Of a stretch of 64,000 nt of DNA, positions 31,343 through 43,700 are shown in pieces (the first letter of the stretch is position 1; every line of letters starts with the position of its first letter). A program made the position numbers and the translations under genes. Under the pieces are notes generated by a model that saw only the letters and a program-made list of their open reading frames with translations, had not been told where the DNA came from and did not search any database. Source of the DNA: Sparassis latifolia (taxonomy: Eukaryota > Basidiomycota > Agaricomycetes > Polyporales > Sparassidaceae); the NCBI GenBank assembly GCA_018466975.1, contig CM031556.1, forward strand, positions 2,914,001 to 2,978,000, written 5' to 3'.

Positions 31343-33601
31343 ATGACAGACTCTCTCATCGTCACTGCGGAGGAGATAAACCGTCTCATTCATGCTTACT
31401 TCGTCGACTCAGGTAACTTTCTCGGTTCCGTACTGGGTCGTTCATTGACTGGTAGTAACCTATGCAGGGTTTCAGCACAGCGCATACGTCCTGAGTAAAG
31501 AAGCCCAGCTCGAAAAGTCGCCGTGCTTCCGAAAGCATGTTCCCTATGGCACTCTCGTGGATTTGCTGGGCAAGGCGCTGCAATACGTCGAGACAGAGGC
31601 TCACTGGAGGGGCGATGCCCTGACCCGAAATTGCACCAGCGGCTTCTCTCTGATCGACAAACATATCTGTGCTCTCGACCCGACACTGCCAGAGACTGTG
31701 ACGCTGGAGGAAATTGCTCCGCCACTTGGGGAAGAACAACTTCCCCCACCACCGCAGACAAATGGCAATGCCGAGCCCGCAGTTAAGCGGAAAGCGAGCA
31801 CCCCCACGCCTGACGACGTGCCAATGGAGAAGCGGGCGAGAACAGAACCTCTTGAAGACAACATGGACCTTGATAGTATTGCATCCTCATCTGACGGTAA
31901 GCCATCATAATACACTGCGGCTTGCTCTCGTCACTCCAGAGCATGCATTTGATGCAAGCCGTCTTCTGTCCCAAGGTAGGACCACAAATGCGAAGGCGTC
32001 GACCTCGCGAGCTATTGCCTCACAAAGAAGTAATGCCTCGAGAGCACCCAGACTGTCAGTTTCTTCTGACGACCTCGCCGATTCGCAAGCTGCTACTCTT
32101 CTGAGGGGACATAAGACAGAGGTTAAAACTCTGTTACTCTTCATTTAAACCAGCTCCATACCATCTTTCACACAGGTGTTTGTATGCGCTTGGAACCCAG
32201 CCAACAAAAATTTGCTAGCGTCAGGGTATGTATGAGTGCGACTGGGTTCTGACCGAAAAACATGTATCGTTGACATGCCTGGCAGATCGAGGGACGCCAT
32301 AGTGCATATATGGGACCTTCCATTGCCGAAGCAAGATAGCGTTGCGCATTTACACCCGCCACACACCCCTGTGACCTTCGCGTACTATCCAAAACCCGAG
32401 CAGGGGGACCTGACATCACTGGACTGGAGTCCTGACGGGACATTACTTGCTATAGGTTCCTACGATGCGATCCTGCGTGTCTGCAATGCTTCAGGGGAGC
32501 AGTATTTTGCCAACTCACAGCACGAGGTAAGTTTTATTTTGCGCATCTTGCAGGAGCGCCGGTCTGAAATGTCTTGATGAGAAGGGTCCAATATTCGCAG
32601 TCAGTTTTTCTAAATCGGGTCGCTGGATCCTCACCGCGAGTTTGGACGGTACGGCCTGTGTCTGGGACGTCAAGGGCAAAAAACTGCATCAACAGTTTAA
32701 ATGTCATCCAGGCAAGCGTTGGTGCACCATCGCACATTACACATTGCAATAGTATTAACGACGTGGACATAGTGGGTTGCCTGGACATTGACTGGATAAC
32801 TGCGGACACCTTTGCAACGTGCGGAGCTGATGGGACCATTCAGATCAGAACCCTAAGTCAAACACCGCAGCAAGTGGCTGCTTCCAAGAGTCAGTTGTTG
32901 TATGTATCGAGTCTGTGTGCTCGCGCGGTCGCTGACCATAGTTTGTAGAGGACACGAGAATGAAGTGAATCAAATCAGGTGTAACCCGTCAGGTACAAGA
33001 CTAGGATCTTGCTCCGACGATCGAACTACGCGAATATGGAATATCGAAGATATCGCCCACGGACACCAGCCAAACGATGTCCGGGACGTGATGATTTTGA
33101 CAGGTCACACAGACTATGTGAGCACCCTCGCGTGGTGTCCTGTGACGAGACCTGGCGAACACGAAATTATTGCGACGTGTGTCATGTTGCTGTACATCTC
33201 CTTCCCTCATTAACATTCAAACCAGGACTTCATTCGACGGTACAACCCGCTTATGGGACAGCGTGACGGGCGATTGCTTGCAAGTATTCCAGGATCATTT
33301 GGACCAGGTGTATACCATGGCGTTCAGTCCAGACGGGCGATTTCTTGCGTCGGCTGGTAACGACGGATGGCTGCACATTTACGATGTCAAGGTACGTGCA
33401 TCTGGGATGACCGCTCGTATGACCGTTGAATATTCTCCCAAGACAAGGACAAGGCGATGGTCGTGGTTTGCAGGAACTGAAAGACCCGGCATTTTCGAGA
33501 TTGACTGGCAGCTGGCGGGCAAAACCAGCCGGTTGGCAATGGCTCTTCAGTCACAGCAGGTTGGGGTGATAGACCTTACGCATGTACCCTGTCTCCTTTA
33601 G
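31343..33601 (+). CDS. LisH-WD40 protein, TBL1/Sif2-like co-repressor subunit
   Basis: The N terminus (LIVTAEEINRLIHAYFVDSG, then FQHSAYVLSKEAQ) is a LisH motif, followed by GTLVDLLGKALQYVETE, diagnostic for TBL1/TBLR1/Sif2. A Pro/Lys-rich linker leads to WD repeats: VFVCAWNPANKNLLASG, DAIVHIWDLP, LDWSPDGTLLAIGSYD, FSKSGRWILTASLDGTACVWD, FATCGADGTIQI, IRCNPSGTRLGSCSDDRTTRIWN, YTMAFSPDGRFLASAGND. These proteins are subunits of histone-deacetylase co-repressor complexes (Set3C in yeast, NCoR/SMRT in animals) in the nucleus. One intron (donor at 32711-32712) uses GC and gives a spacing equal to the human protein. Another exon starts after a TGATGAG acceptor near 32580. The stop is at 33601. Confidence 0.87.
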
Positions 33602-33818
33602 GCGAGGTTACGACGGTACTCTAGTGCTCATGTATTGCTATCTTATTTTTATTGCTGCACAATTCTTGGACCGTTCTCTTTGTTGTCAGCGTGCGGTAGT
33701 CAGCTCTGATGTCATCTGACCTGGATCCCGCGGCGTCTGCGAGTGCGTCACGGCGCGGCAAGCCTGCGTCTCCCAGCTCTCAGCCTCTCCTCCATCTCGA
33801 GCTCTGTTCTCCTTCAAA

Positions 33819-35124
33819 ATGTTTCGCGTCAGCTTGGTTTCCTCTCTGCGGCCTCTCACTAACCCCGTCCTCGTGCAAGCTGCACAGGGCGTACGGCTGA
33901 CTTCGTTCCGTACCTTCAGCAGCTTCCGTTCAGCCCATTTCCGCCCAAATGTCCTCGCGGCACTCCGAAAGCGTTCACCCACACTCGCTACGGCCTCGTT
34001 CTTTGCAAACTCTTCTCGTACTCTTCTGACGGATTCGGCGGCTGTGACCACCAGACCAAGCCAGGCTGAAGCATGGAGGCGGTACGGGTTCACAGCGGTG
34101 TGTCCTTTCCCCTATCCATCGCTTGGCGATATGTCTTCTAACTGTGCGTGTGCGTAGGCGACGGTAGCGGGAACAATCATTGCTGTTAATGTCTTCTTCA
34201 ACCGCGAGACGCGAGACTCACTCTCCCTCGCGGAGCGGAGCTACCTGCACGAAAGCTTTATGTATGCCGGAGGAGGTCTCGCCATAACGGCACTGGCTGC
34301 TCGTTCGATGTTCAAGTCTGGTTTCGCATTCCGGATCATGTCGGCCAACCCTTGGTTGGTGCTGGGTGTCAGTCTCGCCGGCTCAATTGGTTCCATGATG
34401 GGTGTCTTCTACACATCTCCGGAGAACACGGTCCTGAAGCATGCTTTCTGGCTGGTAAGTCCCTGCCGCTTGTAAGTATCGTACCCCCCGTATTAACCCG
34501 AGTTCGTGAAGGGTTTCAATGCCTGTCAAGCTGCTACACTTTCCCCTCTGTTCTTCTTGAGTCCGGCCATTCTCTCCCGTGCAGCTCTCTACTCGGCGGG
34601 GGTCTTCGGCTCTTTGTCGTACGTCGGTGCCACCGCTGCGTAAGTCCCGAGTCTCCATCTGCTTGATCCAGGAGCCTGACCCTTCCACTAGCACTGACAA
34701 GTATCTCTACATGGGTGGACCCCTCTTGGCGGGCGTAACGGTTGTCGCTCTGTCGGCGCTGGCGCCCATGGCTCTCCCTCTTGGCATGCGGAGCTTGGCC
34801 ATTGCAGAGTCTATCTCGCTTTACGGCGGTCTGGCAGTATTTGGCGGATTCATTCTCTACGAGTACGCTGTGGTTTCTGATTCGCTGTTGAACCAGCAAT
34901 GACTCTGATTCACTTTTTCAGTACGCAGAAAATATTGCAGCACGGTCGCATGGCTCATGTGGGCGCCGTGCCTCGCGATCCCATGCGTGAGGCTATCAGT
35001 CTTGAGTTGGACATGATCAACATCTTGTGAGTATTCCTTGAGATCAGTGCAGTCGATGAAGCTGAGCGTTTTTTCTAGTATCCGGATCGTGCAAATCTTG
35101 ACCATGCAGAAGAAGAAGAAGTGA
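33819..35124 (+). CDS. Mitochondrial BAX-inhibitor-1 family protein (GHITM/TMBIM5-like)
   Basis: Six exons (33819-34097, 34158-34454, 34512-34639, 34692-34862, 34922-35026, 35079-35124) give 341 residues. The basic, Arg/Ser/Ala-rich N terminus with no acidic residue over about 50 positions is a mitochondrial targeting sequence. It is followed by about seven hydrophobic segments: GTIIAVNVFFN, MYAGGGLAITALAARSMF, PWLVLGVSLAGSIGSMMGVFY, SPLFFLSPAILSRAALYSAGV, GPLLAGVTVVALSALAPMAL, and SISLYGGLAVFGGFILYDTQKI. The YDTQ motif after the sixth segment is the BI-1 signature. TMBIM5 acts in the inner mitochondrial membrane on cristae and ion exchange. The C terminus ends in four lysines. Confidence 0.88.
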
Positions 35125-35329
35125 ACATGGAGGAGAATATGTATCCCATACCTGAATTTGTAGTATTATGCTTGGATCGTAGTACTTGTGGATATGACCG
35201 TCCCCAATCCCAACTTCGCGATTTCGCTCCTAGCAATCAAGAAAGCATCTACAGTACCGCAGAGAGGAAACCTGTCCGATGAATGAATTATACAGGGATC
35301 CAAGTCACAGGCACGGAACACAGATATCC

Positions 35330-37898
35330 TCATCCTTGTGCACCCTCCTTACCAAGACCCTCCAAAACCTGCACAAACCCACCCGGATCCACGATCTCAG
35401 TGCCGCCGTACGTCAGCCGCTTCCCCATCCTTTTCGCCCACTCCTCCAGGTTCCCGTACTCGACGTACCCTGCACCGCCGACGACGAACACGATGCCCTC
35501 GGCGAAGGTCATCCGTTTTGCCCGCCCGGTCCCGGCTGCGCCGGGAGCGCCGACGCCCGAGATCCCCAGTCCGAGATTGACGTTCCGCGGCGCTCGTGGG
35601 TCCAAGAAAAGGTAGTCGTCCGTCTCCTGTAGAGACTGTGTGGACGCCGAGGGCGAGTCCATGAGCGCCTCCGTCAGGCGCGTCACAGGCAGGAGCTTGT
35701 TCGCGGGCAGGAAGTTCTTCACGCCTGAGATGAGATTCTCGAGGCCGCCGTCTTTCAGGCGGTCAGTGAGCTGCGCGGCGAAACGGGGCGTGAGTACATC
35801 GTCCGGGCCGAACGCGGAGCACGAGCACGAGCACGCACCCTGTTGCCGAGCGCGCTGAACCCCTTGAAGAGCTCCCCACCAGGCGTCGAGCCTACCGCGA
35901 GGGGTGTCGAGTTGCCGCCCATCGTGCTGGGCACGGTCATCCTGGATATCTCCCTTGTTCGCCGAACATATTCAAATGCGGCGATGTCGGCGCCCGCTCC
36001 CTTGAGCTCCTTCTCCAGCTCTGCGATGTCATCTTTCGAAAGTGAATTATCTGGTGAGGAGAGGTAGAAGGCGATCACGAGACGGAGCTTGTCGACCGGT
36101 GTCGGGGCCGTCTCCGCTTTCGGGTGTTGTAGAGTTTCCAGGATCGTGTGGATATTCTGCAAGAAGTCGATGAGTAGAGAGGAAGAGATGAGAAAGGATG
36201 AAAGCTACCTGCTTGCTCATCGCCTCTTCCGTGCTGAACAGCTCGTCCAGCCCGCGCTTCTTGATCTCCTCCAGCAGCGCAGTAGCGATGTTCATGTGGG
36301 TATCCAATACCGCCTTGCGCGCTGTCAACTCTGGAAGTGCCGTGATGGCAGTCTTCAGGTACGCCGCGTTCGCCGACAAGTCACTGGGGAGATAGAGAGG
36401 AGTGTCAAGGTGTTGAACGTCAGACGTCGGCGGTGAGACAACGTACATTTGGGCGATGTCGTTCATGTCGCTGACTCCCGTCGAGCGCGTTATCTCAGCC
36501 GCGTCCAGCTTGTAGCGGTTGAGTTCCGTGTCGATATCCTCCGCCACCTGAGGGAACGGGTGCGACGCGTTCTTCGCCCAGAAAAAGTCCTTCGAGTCGA
36601 GGTCATATGAGCGTTTCTGCGGCTGCGAGACCATGACGCGGTTTAGCTTCATTTCGAGGCAGTCCGATGCGAGAGCTTGGTACGTCCACCCGTGAGAAAT
36701 CATCGACACAAGATCAACGTTCCTATCAAGTACGAGCAAAACTGGCAGTCGACAAGCAGTCAGACACAGCTGCAAGGGCGGCACCGGGTACGCTTACGAG
36801 GTCGCTGGAGAGTCGACAGCCCCGTCGAGTCTTGGGCAAACACCGATGGGGCATGTGACCGCGCGGCTGAGAGGATAGCGTCGCGAATCATGGTGTCGAG
36901 CTTCTTTGCGATCATCTCTGCTGCGTTCCCCTTCGGACAACGTATCACTGGGACGTGGCCTGGGTGGGGATCAGTACATAGTTTCTGGAAACAATTTGCC
37001 AGCTGCGTACCCATTGTCGCTACGACGCTGAAGAGCCCGTTGGCAATTCGCTCAATCTCTTCCTCTATCTGCTGTTCGGTAGAGGAGGGTGAGTTCAATA
37101 GAGTGTACGTTGAATATGGACGCGATGTGCTCGAAGATGCCACTGCATTTGGTGCAGATGCAGATGCTGCAGTTGCAGGAGGGAGTAAGGAGAATAATGA
37201 AGGGGACGGTGCGATGAACGATAGATATTGGTCCAGAACCTAAACGGTAGTTGTGAAATCAGCTTTGAAGCAATGGAATATACGTCGTCCACGTACTTGC
37301 TCGACGAGGTCGCCAGTGCCGTCCCGTGCAACCGCTGCTGCTAGCTCTTCAAGCAATGCTCTCGGTAGTGGTTCAACAAAGTTTAAATGAAAAGACTCGT
37401 AGAGACCCTTCTCCAAATCTTGCGCTATTCGCCGAATATTCGCGAGAGTAGGAGACACGAAATAAACGGCAGGAACATCTGGTAATGGGGGGCGGTTCGA
37501 GTGCAGCTGTCTGTAACAAGAATGAGCGTGATACCTCTGAACAGACGCATGGCTGGCATACGCACACGTGAAGGGTCACTCCGACATCGCGTAGGTCCTG
37601 TACACGGAGCACGGTCGCGAGGACATCCTTCGTGTGTTGGTCCAACACCAGGACCTTCCACACCGGCGGCCCTGTCGCTATAGGAATCTTGAGAGAGGCT
37701 GCAATCTTTCCTGTCTGTGAGCTGCCACCGCTGGAACTCTCCACTGGATTGTTCAAGTTCAATAGAGTGAGTAAAGCAGTGGTCTGTGCTTCCTGAAGTG
37801 TCGCAGGTGCTGCGGTCATCTGTTGGACATGGCATTCGGATAAAATCATTGCGCAAGGTGGGCAAAAAACATACATGTTTATGCGCAGTGCTCGCCAT
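35330..37898 (-). CDS. SLY1: SLY1, Sec1/Munc18-type SNARE regulator
   Basis: Inferred start at 37898 (MASTAHKH, exon 37875-37898), joined to TAAPATLQEAQTTALLTLLNLN; a start at 37819 is the alternative. SM-family motifs are seen in order: PPVWKVLVLDQHTKDVLA, DLRDVGVTLH, AVYFVSPTLANIRRIAQDL, PLLLVLDRNVDLVSMISHGWTYQ, KDFFWAKNASHPFPQVAEDI, LDTHMNIATALLEEIK, ENLISGVKNFLPANKLLPVT and FVVGGAGYVEYGNLEEWAK. SLY1 binds syntaxin-5-type SNAREs at the ER-Golgi interface and promotes fusion. The long intron-rich layout is normal. No frameshift was found: a Gly/Ala/Arg-rich stretch near 35770-35850 is best read as an intron. Confidence 0.93.
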
Positions 37899-38632
37899 GG
37901 CGAGCAGACGTCGTATGTGCCGTGCAAAGTGATGAACACGTCCAGCTGGATGCGACTCGCGCACTAGTCTCGTCGTCGTAACACGTGGAGGAACGATGCA
38001 CGTGACTTTATCTCGTTTAACAAGAATAGCTTCTTTCCATCATGCATCATCGAAGAAATTCAGTTGAAATATATCCTTCTCTACACATGCACTGGACATC
38101 TACATCGAAATGATAAAGGATCCTCAAAGTTCACGTGTTGAGACGCTCAAACGTTCAAACGATCTCGCTTAGGATCATGCTGTGTTGCGAGGAGTCTCTC
38201 CGTCTGTTCAACGAGCCCTCTGCGCCGCATTGATTTGGACGGCGATCCTCTCAGTCAGGAAACGGGTCCTAAATCTGTACGTTCATTGCCTTGGCGTGCA
38301 CGTCCGCGAACGGCCGTTAGACGTGGATAATCATACCGTGAGTGCGGGTGCTGAACGGTTTCCATGGCCTTTGCAGTTCCAGATCATGATTAACTGTCAT
38401 TTTGCTAGCGCCCTCCACTAGTATAACTCGGATTGTTAGACAGCTTGAGGTACACTAGGAATTGACATACAGGCAGAACTCTTTTAAAGACTGGTGAGTG
38501 GTGTCCTCAGCCGCAGCGAGGTGTCTTGATTCCCCTACCCATCTCAGTCCTGTCGATCCAGGCTGTATTTTCTGAGAAAGTGAGTCGGTTCACCACTCCG
38601 TCGGTCGGTGACTGATCCCTGCTTCTCAAGGG
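37899..38632. other. Upstream region of SLY1 and the small PPxY-protein gene
   Basis: A 0.7-kb stretch with no clear gene. ORF 38182-38421 has no family look. Possible 5' leader of the small gene at 38633. Confidence 0.3.
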
Positions 38633-38833
38633 ATGGGCTGTTTTCCAAGTAAGAGCGCAGAGCGCGAGAGGCTCCTGGGGGAGGACGGAGTACCGTCAGA
38701 GGGAACGAAATTGACCGAATTTACTCCTCTAATTCCCGCGATAGAGGGACCTTGGGTACACCGTCAACACCCCGTCCTCACAAAGAAGGATGGGCGTTGG
38801 TGTATAATGGATCCCCCACCAGCCTACACATAG
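38633..38833 (+). CDS. Small putatively lipidated protein with C-terminal PPxY motif
   Basis: 66 codons with an ATG in fair context (AAGGGATGGG). The N terminus is MGCFPSKSAERERLL: Gly at position 2, Cys at 3 and Ser at 6 match the N-myristoylation/palmitoylation pattern, and the following dileucine-like ERERLL resembles membrane-anchor proteins such as LAMTOR1. The C terminus is DPPPAYT, which contains PPAY, a ligand for WW domains such as those of Rsp5/Nedd4 ligases. No known domain lies between. It could be an adaptor that brings a WW-domain ligase to a membrane. That is inference from motifs; the ORF is short, so coding status is not proven. Confidence 0.5.
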   Translation: MGCFPSKSAERERLLGEDGVPSEGTKLTEFTPLIPAIEGPWVHRQHPVLTKKDGRWCIMDPPPAYT

Positions 38834-40783
38834 CCGTAGGCCCTTGTTCTTGTTTCAGCGCAGTAAGTCAGTGCCCATTGTGTTTGATGCTTCTACTGCG
38901 GCGATTAACCTAAGTCTCAGGGCTCCTCTTTCGCCTGGCAGTTGACAAGAGTTTTTTTTTTTCACCGGACAGTTCCTCGTTCTTTCGACATTCATTTCTA
39001 CGACGTACGCCTTGGTGTATTTAGCGGTCTTATTCGTTCTTTTGACACAAAGTTGGGCTCGAGCGTCGGCTCCGTCGAGTAGCGCTGGCGCTGTGGTAGG
39101 GAAAACTACCCAGAAGTCAAGATAGATGCGCCGACATTAATATCTTGAGCGAGTTTCATCGCCTTGAAGAATCACTCCTTGCCTGGGCTCTTCATCCACG
39201 AAGATGTGTTGCTCTAGGAACTCAGTGGTTGCTATCTCTACGCTTCTACCCACTTTTGTCCCATTCTGTATATACTGCAGCTCTGTCTCTGTACGACGCG
39301 ATTCAGAGTGACTCTCGTGGATTCTGGGTCCCATAATTGCTCGAGGACGACGCGGTAGAACACTCCGACTCCGTTGCGGTCCCGTAACACGATAGATATG
39401 AAACACTCTTGCGTCGTCTCCGTGCGCCGAGCAAGTCTCTGATGAGACCCAATGCCGGAGCAGAGTTCGCCACGAACATGTGTTTACCTTATTGAGCAAC
39501 TCTCTTTCCCCTTTCGTCATTCCCGCCCAGTTTCCTTTCTCGTCCACACCCTTCGTCGTCTCTTTTATTTTTCATCATATACATTAGCGTACGTACGTAT
39601 CACAGTCTGAGGACGCCCAGATATGAGTTAGAGTCGGAAGGATAGCATGTATGTCACTATAAGGTGCTCGGCCTACCTTCTATTGGCCTTTCTCCACGTT
39701 ATCTTCAAGTTTAGTTCATTTGAGCATGTCTAAATAATATAATCTGCATCGCACCTTGAACGTCCGTCCGTGCACCTTGCATTTTGTCGTCCGAATGCTT
39801 CCGAGTTGTTCCACCACCAATCCTCTTCTGCACGACAGACTGCCAGTGCCTTAATTCCATCCTCTTGATCTGCATTGTCGCATGTGAGACACTGTGCAGA
39901 CGGCTTGACACTGTTCACCAGCTAATATCTGTGCCATGGGTTTCTAGCATAATGTACTAGGAACTTTGGCTTTGTGTGCGCACACATAATTCAGGGTGAT
40001 ACATAGTACCTCCACATGCATATTCACATCCCCAGGAAGAAAGCTGTCATGAATAGGGCAAGAAGCAAAAACCACAGCACCCAGGATTCCCGCGTGGTCC
40101 CCCACCGTGGTACTAACTGGGCGGCACTTCGGTTAACTGCGCAGATCGGACGGGATGCGGTGCTTTCGAAGTCCTATGGCCGTGGATAACACTCTCTTCT
40201 GGATAACAGCTATAAATGGATAGAAAATTGAACTGCTTCCAACATTACGTCCTTGTAGCTGTCGTTATATGTAAATGCGGTATTTTGTGATCTAAATGTA
40301 ATGAAACATTTTGAGTCCGCTGGTTCCGTCGCGACGTGATTGGTGGACGCAGAGCCGAAAAAGGCAAGCCAGTTGGAAGCGGGAGGGCAGCGAGTCGCGG
40401 ACATGTGGAGAAGCAGCGCTTCCTGCAGAGGAACTTCATTTGCTGCTCATCGCTGTCTGTCTCTTCGCTTTCCTGTCGATACCCCTTCTGTTCTATACCT
40501 CGCCCTACTCCGGGCGTCCATGACCATCTCTGCTAATCCCACCGTCCATCTTTCGCCATCACGACCTCAACGACCTCACGTTGCCTCGGGAGAGAATGCA
40601 CCACACTGTTGGTGTAATGCCTGCGAAGAGGCCACACCCCAGCGTACCAGAAATAGCGTCTTTATGTCTTGCGCCTGCGCTTCGTTTTCATCAGCGACCG
40701 AGGCAACATCTACACTGGTCGCCACTCCATTCAGCAGGAAAGAGCGGAGACTTCGTAGAGACCAGAACGTATACCAAACACCC
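38834..40783. other. Long intergenic stretch
   Basis: Nearly 2 kb. It contains a poly-T tract near 38950 and short ORFs on both strands, none with recognisable domains. The longest (39137-39547, minus) could start with a short exon but lacks family support. Confidence 0.35.
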
Positions 40784-43700
40784 ATGCTCTACATCGCTCG
40801 TTTGCCTATCACTCTCGCCTGCTCTGCCACAACGATCATCATTAAGTCAGTCGTTCTCTCGTTTCTTGCGGGTGCTCTTCCCGCTGCTCAGGCTGCTCCG
40901 GACCAGCCGGTGTGTATTGGTGACGGCGTAGATGTTTCTTCTATCGGCCTCTTTTCTATTCTTGTTTTGTGTGGGACTACTGGACTACTACTATGGGTAA
41001 GCGCCTGTTCTGTCTCATGCTTGTGATATGTGTAATCACCAGCGTGCCCAAGTTATTCTTTGCTATTATTCGCCCACGTTACCGCCAGGTATACGGCCTG
41101 AGAGAGTGGTTTGTGCCGCAGGGGTTAGTCTGTTGACACTAGATCGCCCTCAACTTCTTCTGACATCGTCTAGCCTAAGACCCAAGCCTCTGAGCCGGTC
41201 ACTCTTGGGTTTTCTCTTTCCTGAAACACCCCTCGTACCCAAAATACCAACAAATACCAACTCCTTCGGAAAGTCCGTGGCCCGGGACGCCGAGCCATTC
41301 CTGTCGGACGAAGAACTCAGTCAACGAACCTTATGGACTGCGATCCTCATTGTTTCAGTTTGGACGTTCCTTTCCCTGGCCGGGCTGCTCCCGCTGTACA
41401 TGGTATCCACGCCGTGCTTGGCAGAATCTGCCCCACCTGCAAGGTACAACGGAGTGTACTCGGCGCTGCAAGACCTCAGTTTGCTTAGGCTGCTGCAACT
41501 CCTCGATATGGGTAACGTGACCGCAACTGGGTGGTCTGCCTACGAGATCATCCATGGTCATGACGCTGCGCCGAACGCGCGGATACGCGTCATTATACTC
41601 ACCGTCTTCGCTATAGTGCTGGCTTTGGCTCCTGCGCTGTTCCTCGTGGTCCGCGAGTTCAACAAGCTGGTGGGGAATCGAGAGCGCTGGATAAACGAAA
41701 AATGTGAAGATCAGGACATGGGCTGGCTTAGTGCACGTCAAGGGCCGGGTTTCGTAGGCTGGGGTGAGAAACGTGTGAAGGACTTCCTCACCAAGTCGGG
41801 GCTTAGTTCATCCTTGGAAACGAACGAAACGAATAATGGGCGGCCGAATCGGCGACGCCGTAATCAGGACGAGGAAGAGAAGGGGAAGCTCGAAATTGAT
41901 ATCCAGGGCCTTTTCTCTATCAGGTAAGACGTCTGGTCTGACATTTCCGACAGAGCATCTCAATCTAGATTATTCGCAGCGACACCACGACCCTGGCCCC
42001 TCTGATAGAACAACGGGACGAAATCCTGGAGAACCTCGAGATTGCAGAGTCGAAGTACATCCAAAGCTTCCGCCTCTCCACACCTGATCCTTCAATGGTC
42101 GATTTTCAACCCACGCTTCCAGCAATATCAGAGGATCCCAATGTGCCCTTTAAGCCTATAATTAGTCGACCACGACCTCTTGCTCCCTCAGCGGTATGTA
42201 GTTTCTTTCTGTCCATCTATAAGGCGAATTGACACCGTCTCCAGAGTCAACATAGGCGACGGCGAGGCCACAATCCCGCGATTGGCTCATCTTCGCTCCC
42301 TCCAACGTCGTACATGATGCCCTCACAATTCTACAAAATCCACGGTGTGCAAGGGATCAGTAACGGACAATTCACGAATGTAGATGAAGACATTGTCTCT
42401 CCAGCTCGGGAGCCGACGCTGTCCGACTCTATCAACCAGCGAGTGGTCGGCAGTCGATTCCAAGAAGTGAACGGGAGCTCGTTGAATTTCGACCACATCC
42501 CCCTGGGAAGCCAGGTCACAGTCAACAAGGGTGGCCACCTTGAGCCGATACGCATTTTCGAGTCGCCAATCCCCGACTCCGACCTTTATGGTGAGCATGA
42601 CTCGTGGGATACCGCCGCATTCGGCGAGGGGTTGCCTTATGGTCAGTGGCATGCACACCAATCTCAAGATCCGATCTTGAATGAGTCGGAAGAAGACTGG
42701 GTGGATGTGGGGAGTGAGGATCCAGAGGCTTTCGACCATGGCGAGGAATACCCTGAGGATACCCGAAGGAGGCCAAGGCCCCCTAGAAACGAAGACCATC
42801 GAGAGACCTTCCCTCTGCGCAAGCGGATTGTTGCAGTTGATGAAGTCCCTCCTCATCTCCGGCTGCAGCCCCGCCAACCATTTGTGCGGCCGCTGTCCGG
42901 GTTAGACCACGAAGCGCTCGGTGTCATATACACGGATATCAATATCTGGCGATCAAAATTGAAGTCTATCAACCTGGACATATCAGAAGTGCAGCGCGAG
43001 AGCTATAACGATGTTGCAGATGGCGCGAGAATTAAAGGTTGGCTCTTGGTTGGCAGGGGCCTGAGGTTCCTGCCTGGCGTCCAACTGATCGAGGGTAGGG
43101 CCAAGGAGGACATCCGGTGGGACGAGCTCCAGAGTGAACGGGATATCTACAGCAGAGTAGCGTACTGGATAACTGTGGTCATGATCACCATTTTGCTTGG
43201 GATTGGTTGTGAGTACCCCTCGCTTGTCGTTGTGCATACCACGTGAGATGGTACTCAATCTACCATTGCAGTGACCGCTGTGGCTGGACTTTACCTGAGT
43301 ACAGCACCAAATTATGCGCATTACCTCCCATTCTTGCAACGACTTGGAGAAGGGAACAAGGTCGGTGGGGGTATCGCCACATGCCTGGCATCAGCCCTTG
43401 CCGCCATCCTATTCACAACCCTCGCCCTCACGTTTGTGCACTGTAAGATTGTGCGTTCTTTCCGCTATGATGTCAACTAACTCACGAATCCAGATGCCAA
43501 CGATCTCAACAGATCCATATCTGTGTCTGCAAGCCGACTGTTCGGCTTCAAAACAATATTCTACATACTCGCGCTGGTTCCTGGGATCTGGCTCTTCACC
43601 GTCGGCTCCATTCTTTTTGCGATACACTCGTTCAGCATACACCTGAGTGAGAGCGAGTCGGTGGGAAACGGCGTTATCTACATGAGCGCCTTCGCGCTAA

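Noticed and set aside
35755..36162. Arg/Ala-rich extension past LGNR in SLY1
   Set aside because: It is an intron read-through; the GTGCGT donor and CGCAG acceptor join LGNR to LTDRLKDGG.
39137..39547. 136-codon minus-strand ORF starting MDEKGNWAG
   Set aside because: Only the first 20 residues look codon-like; no family pattern, and the remainder reads like random sequence.
40340..40783. In-frame upstream extension of the CSC1-like ORF
   Set aside because: The extension has no hydrophobic or conserved pattern; the leader peptide starts at ATG 40784.
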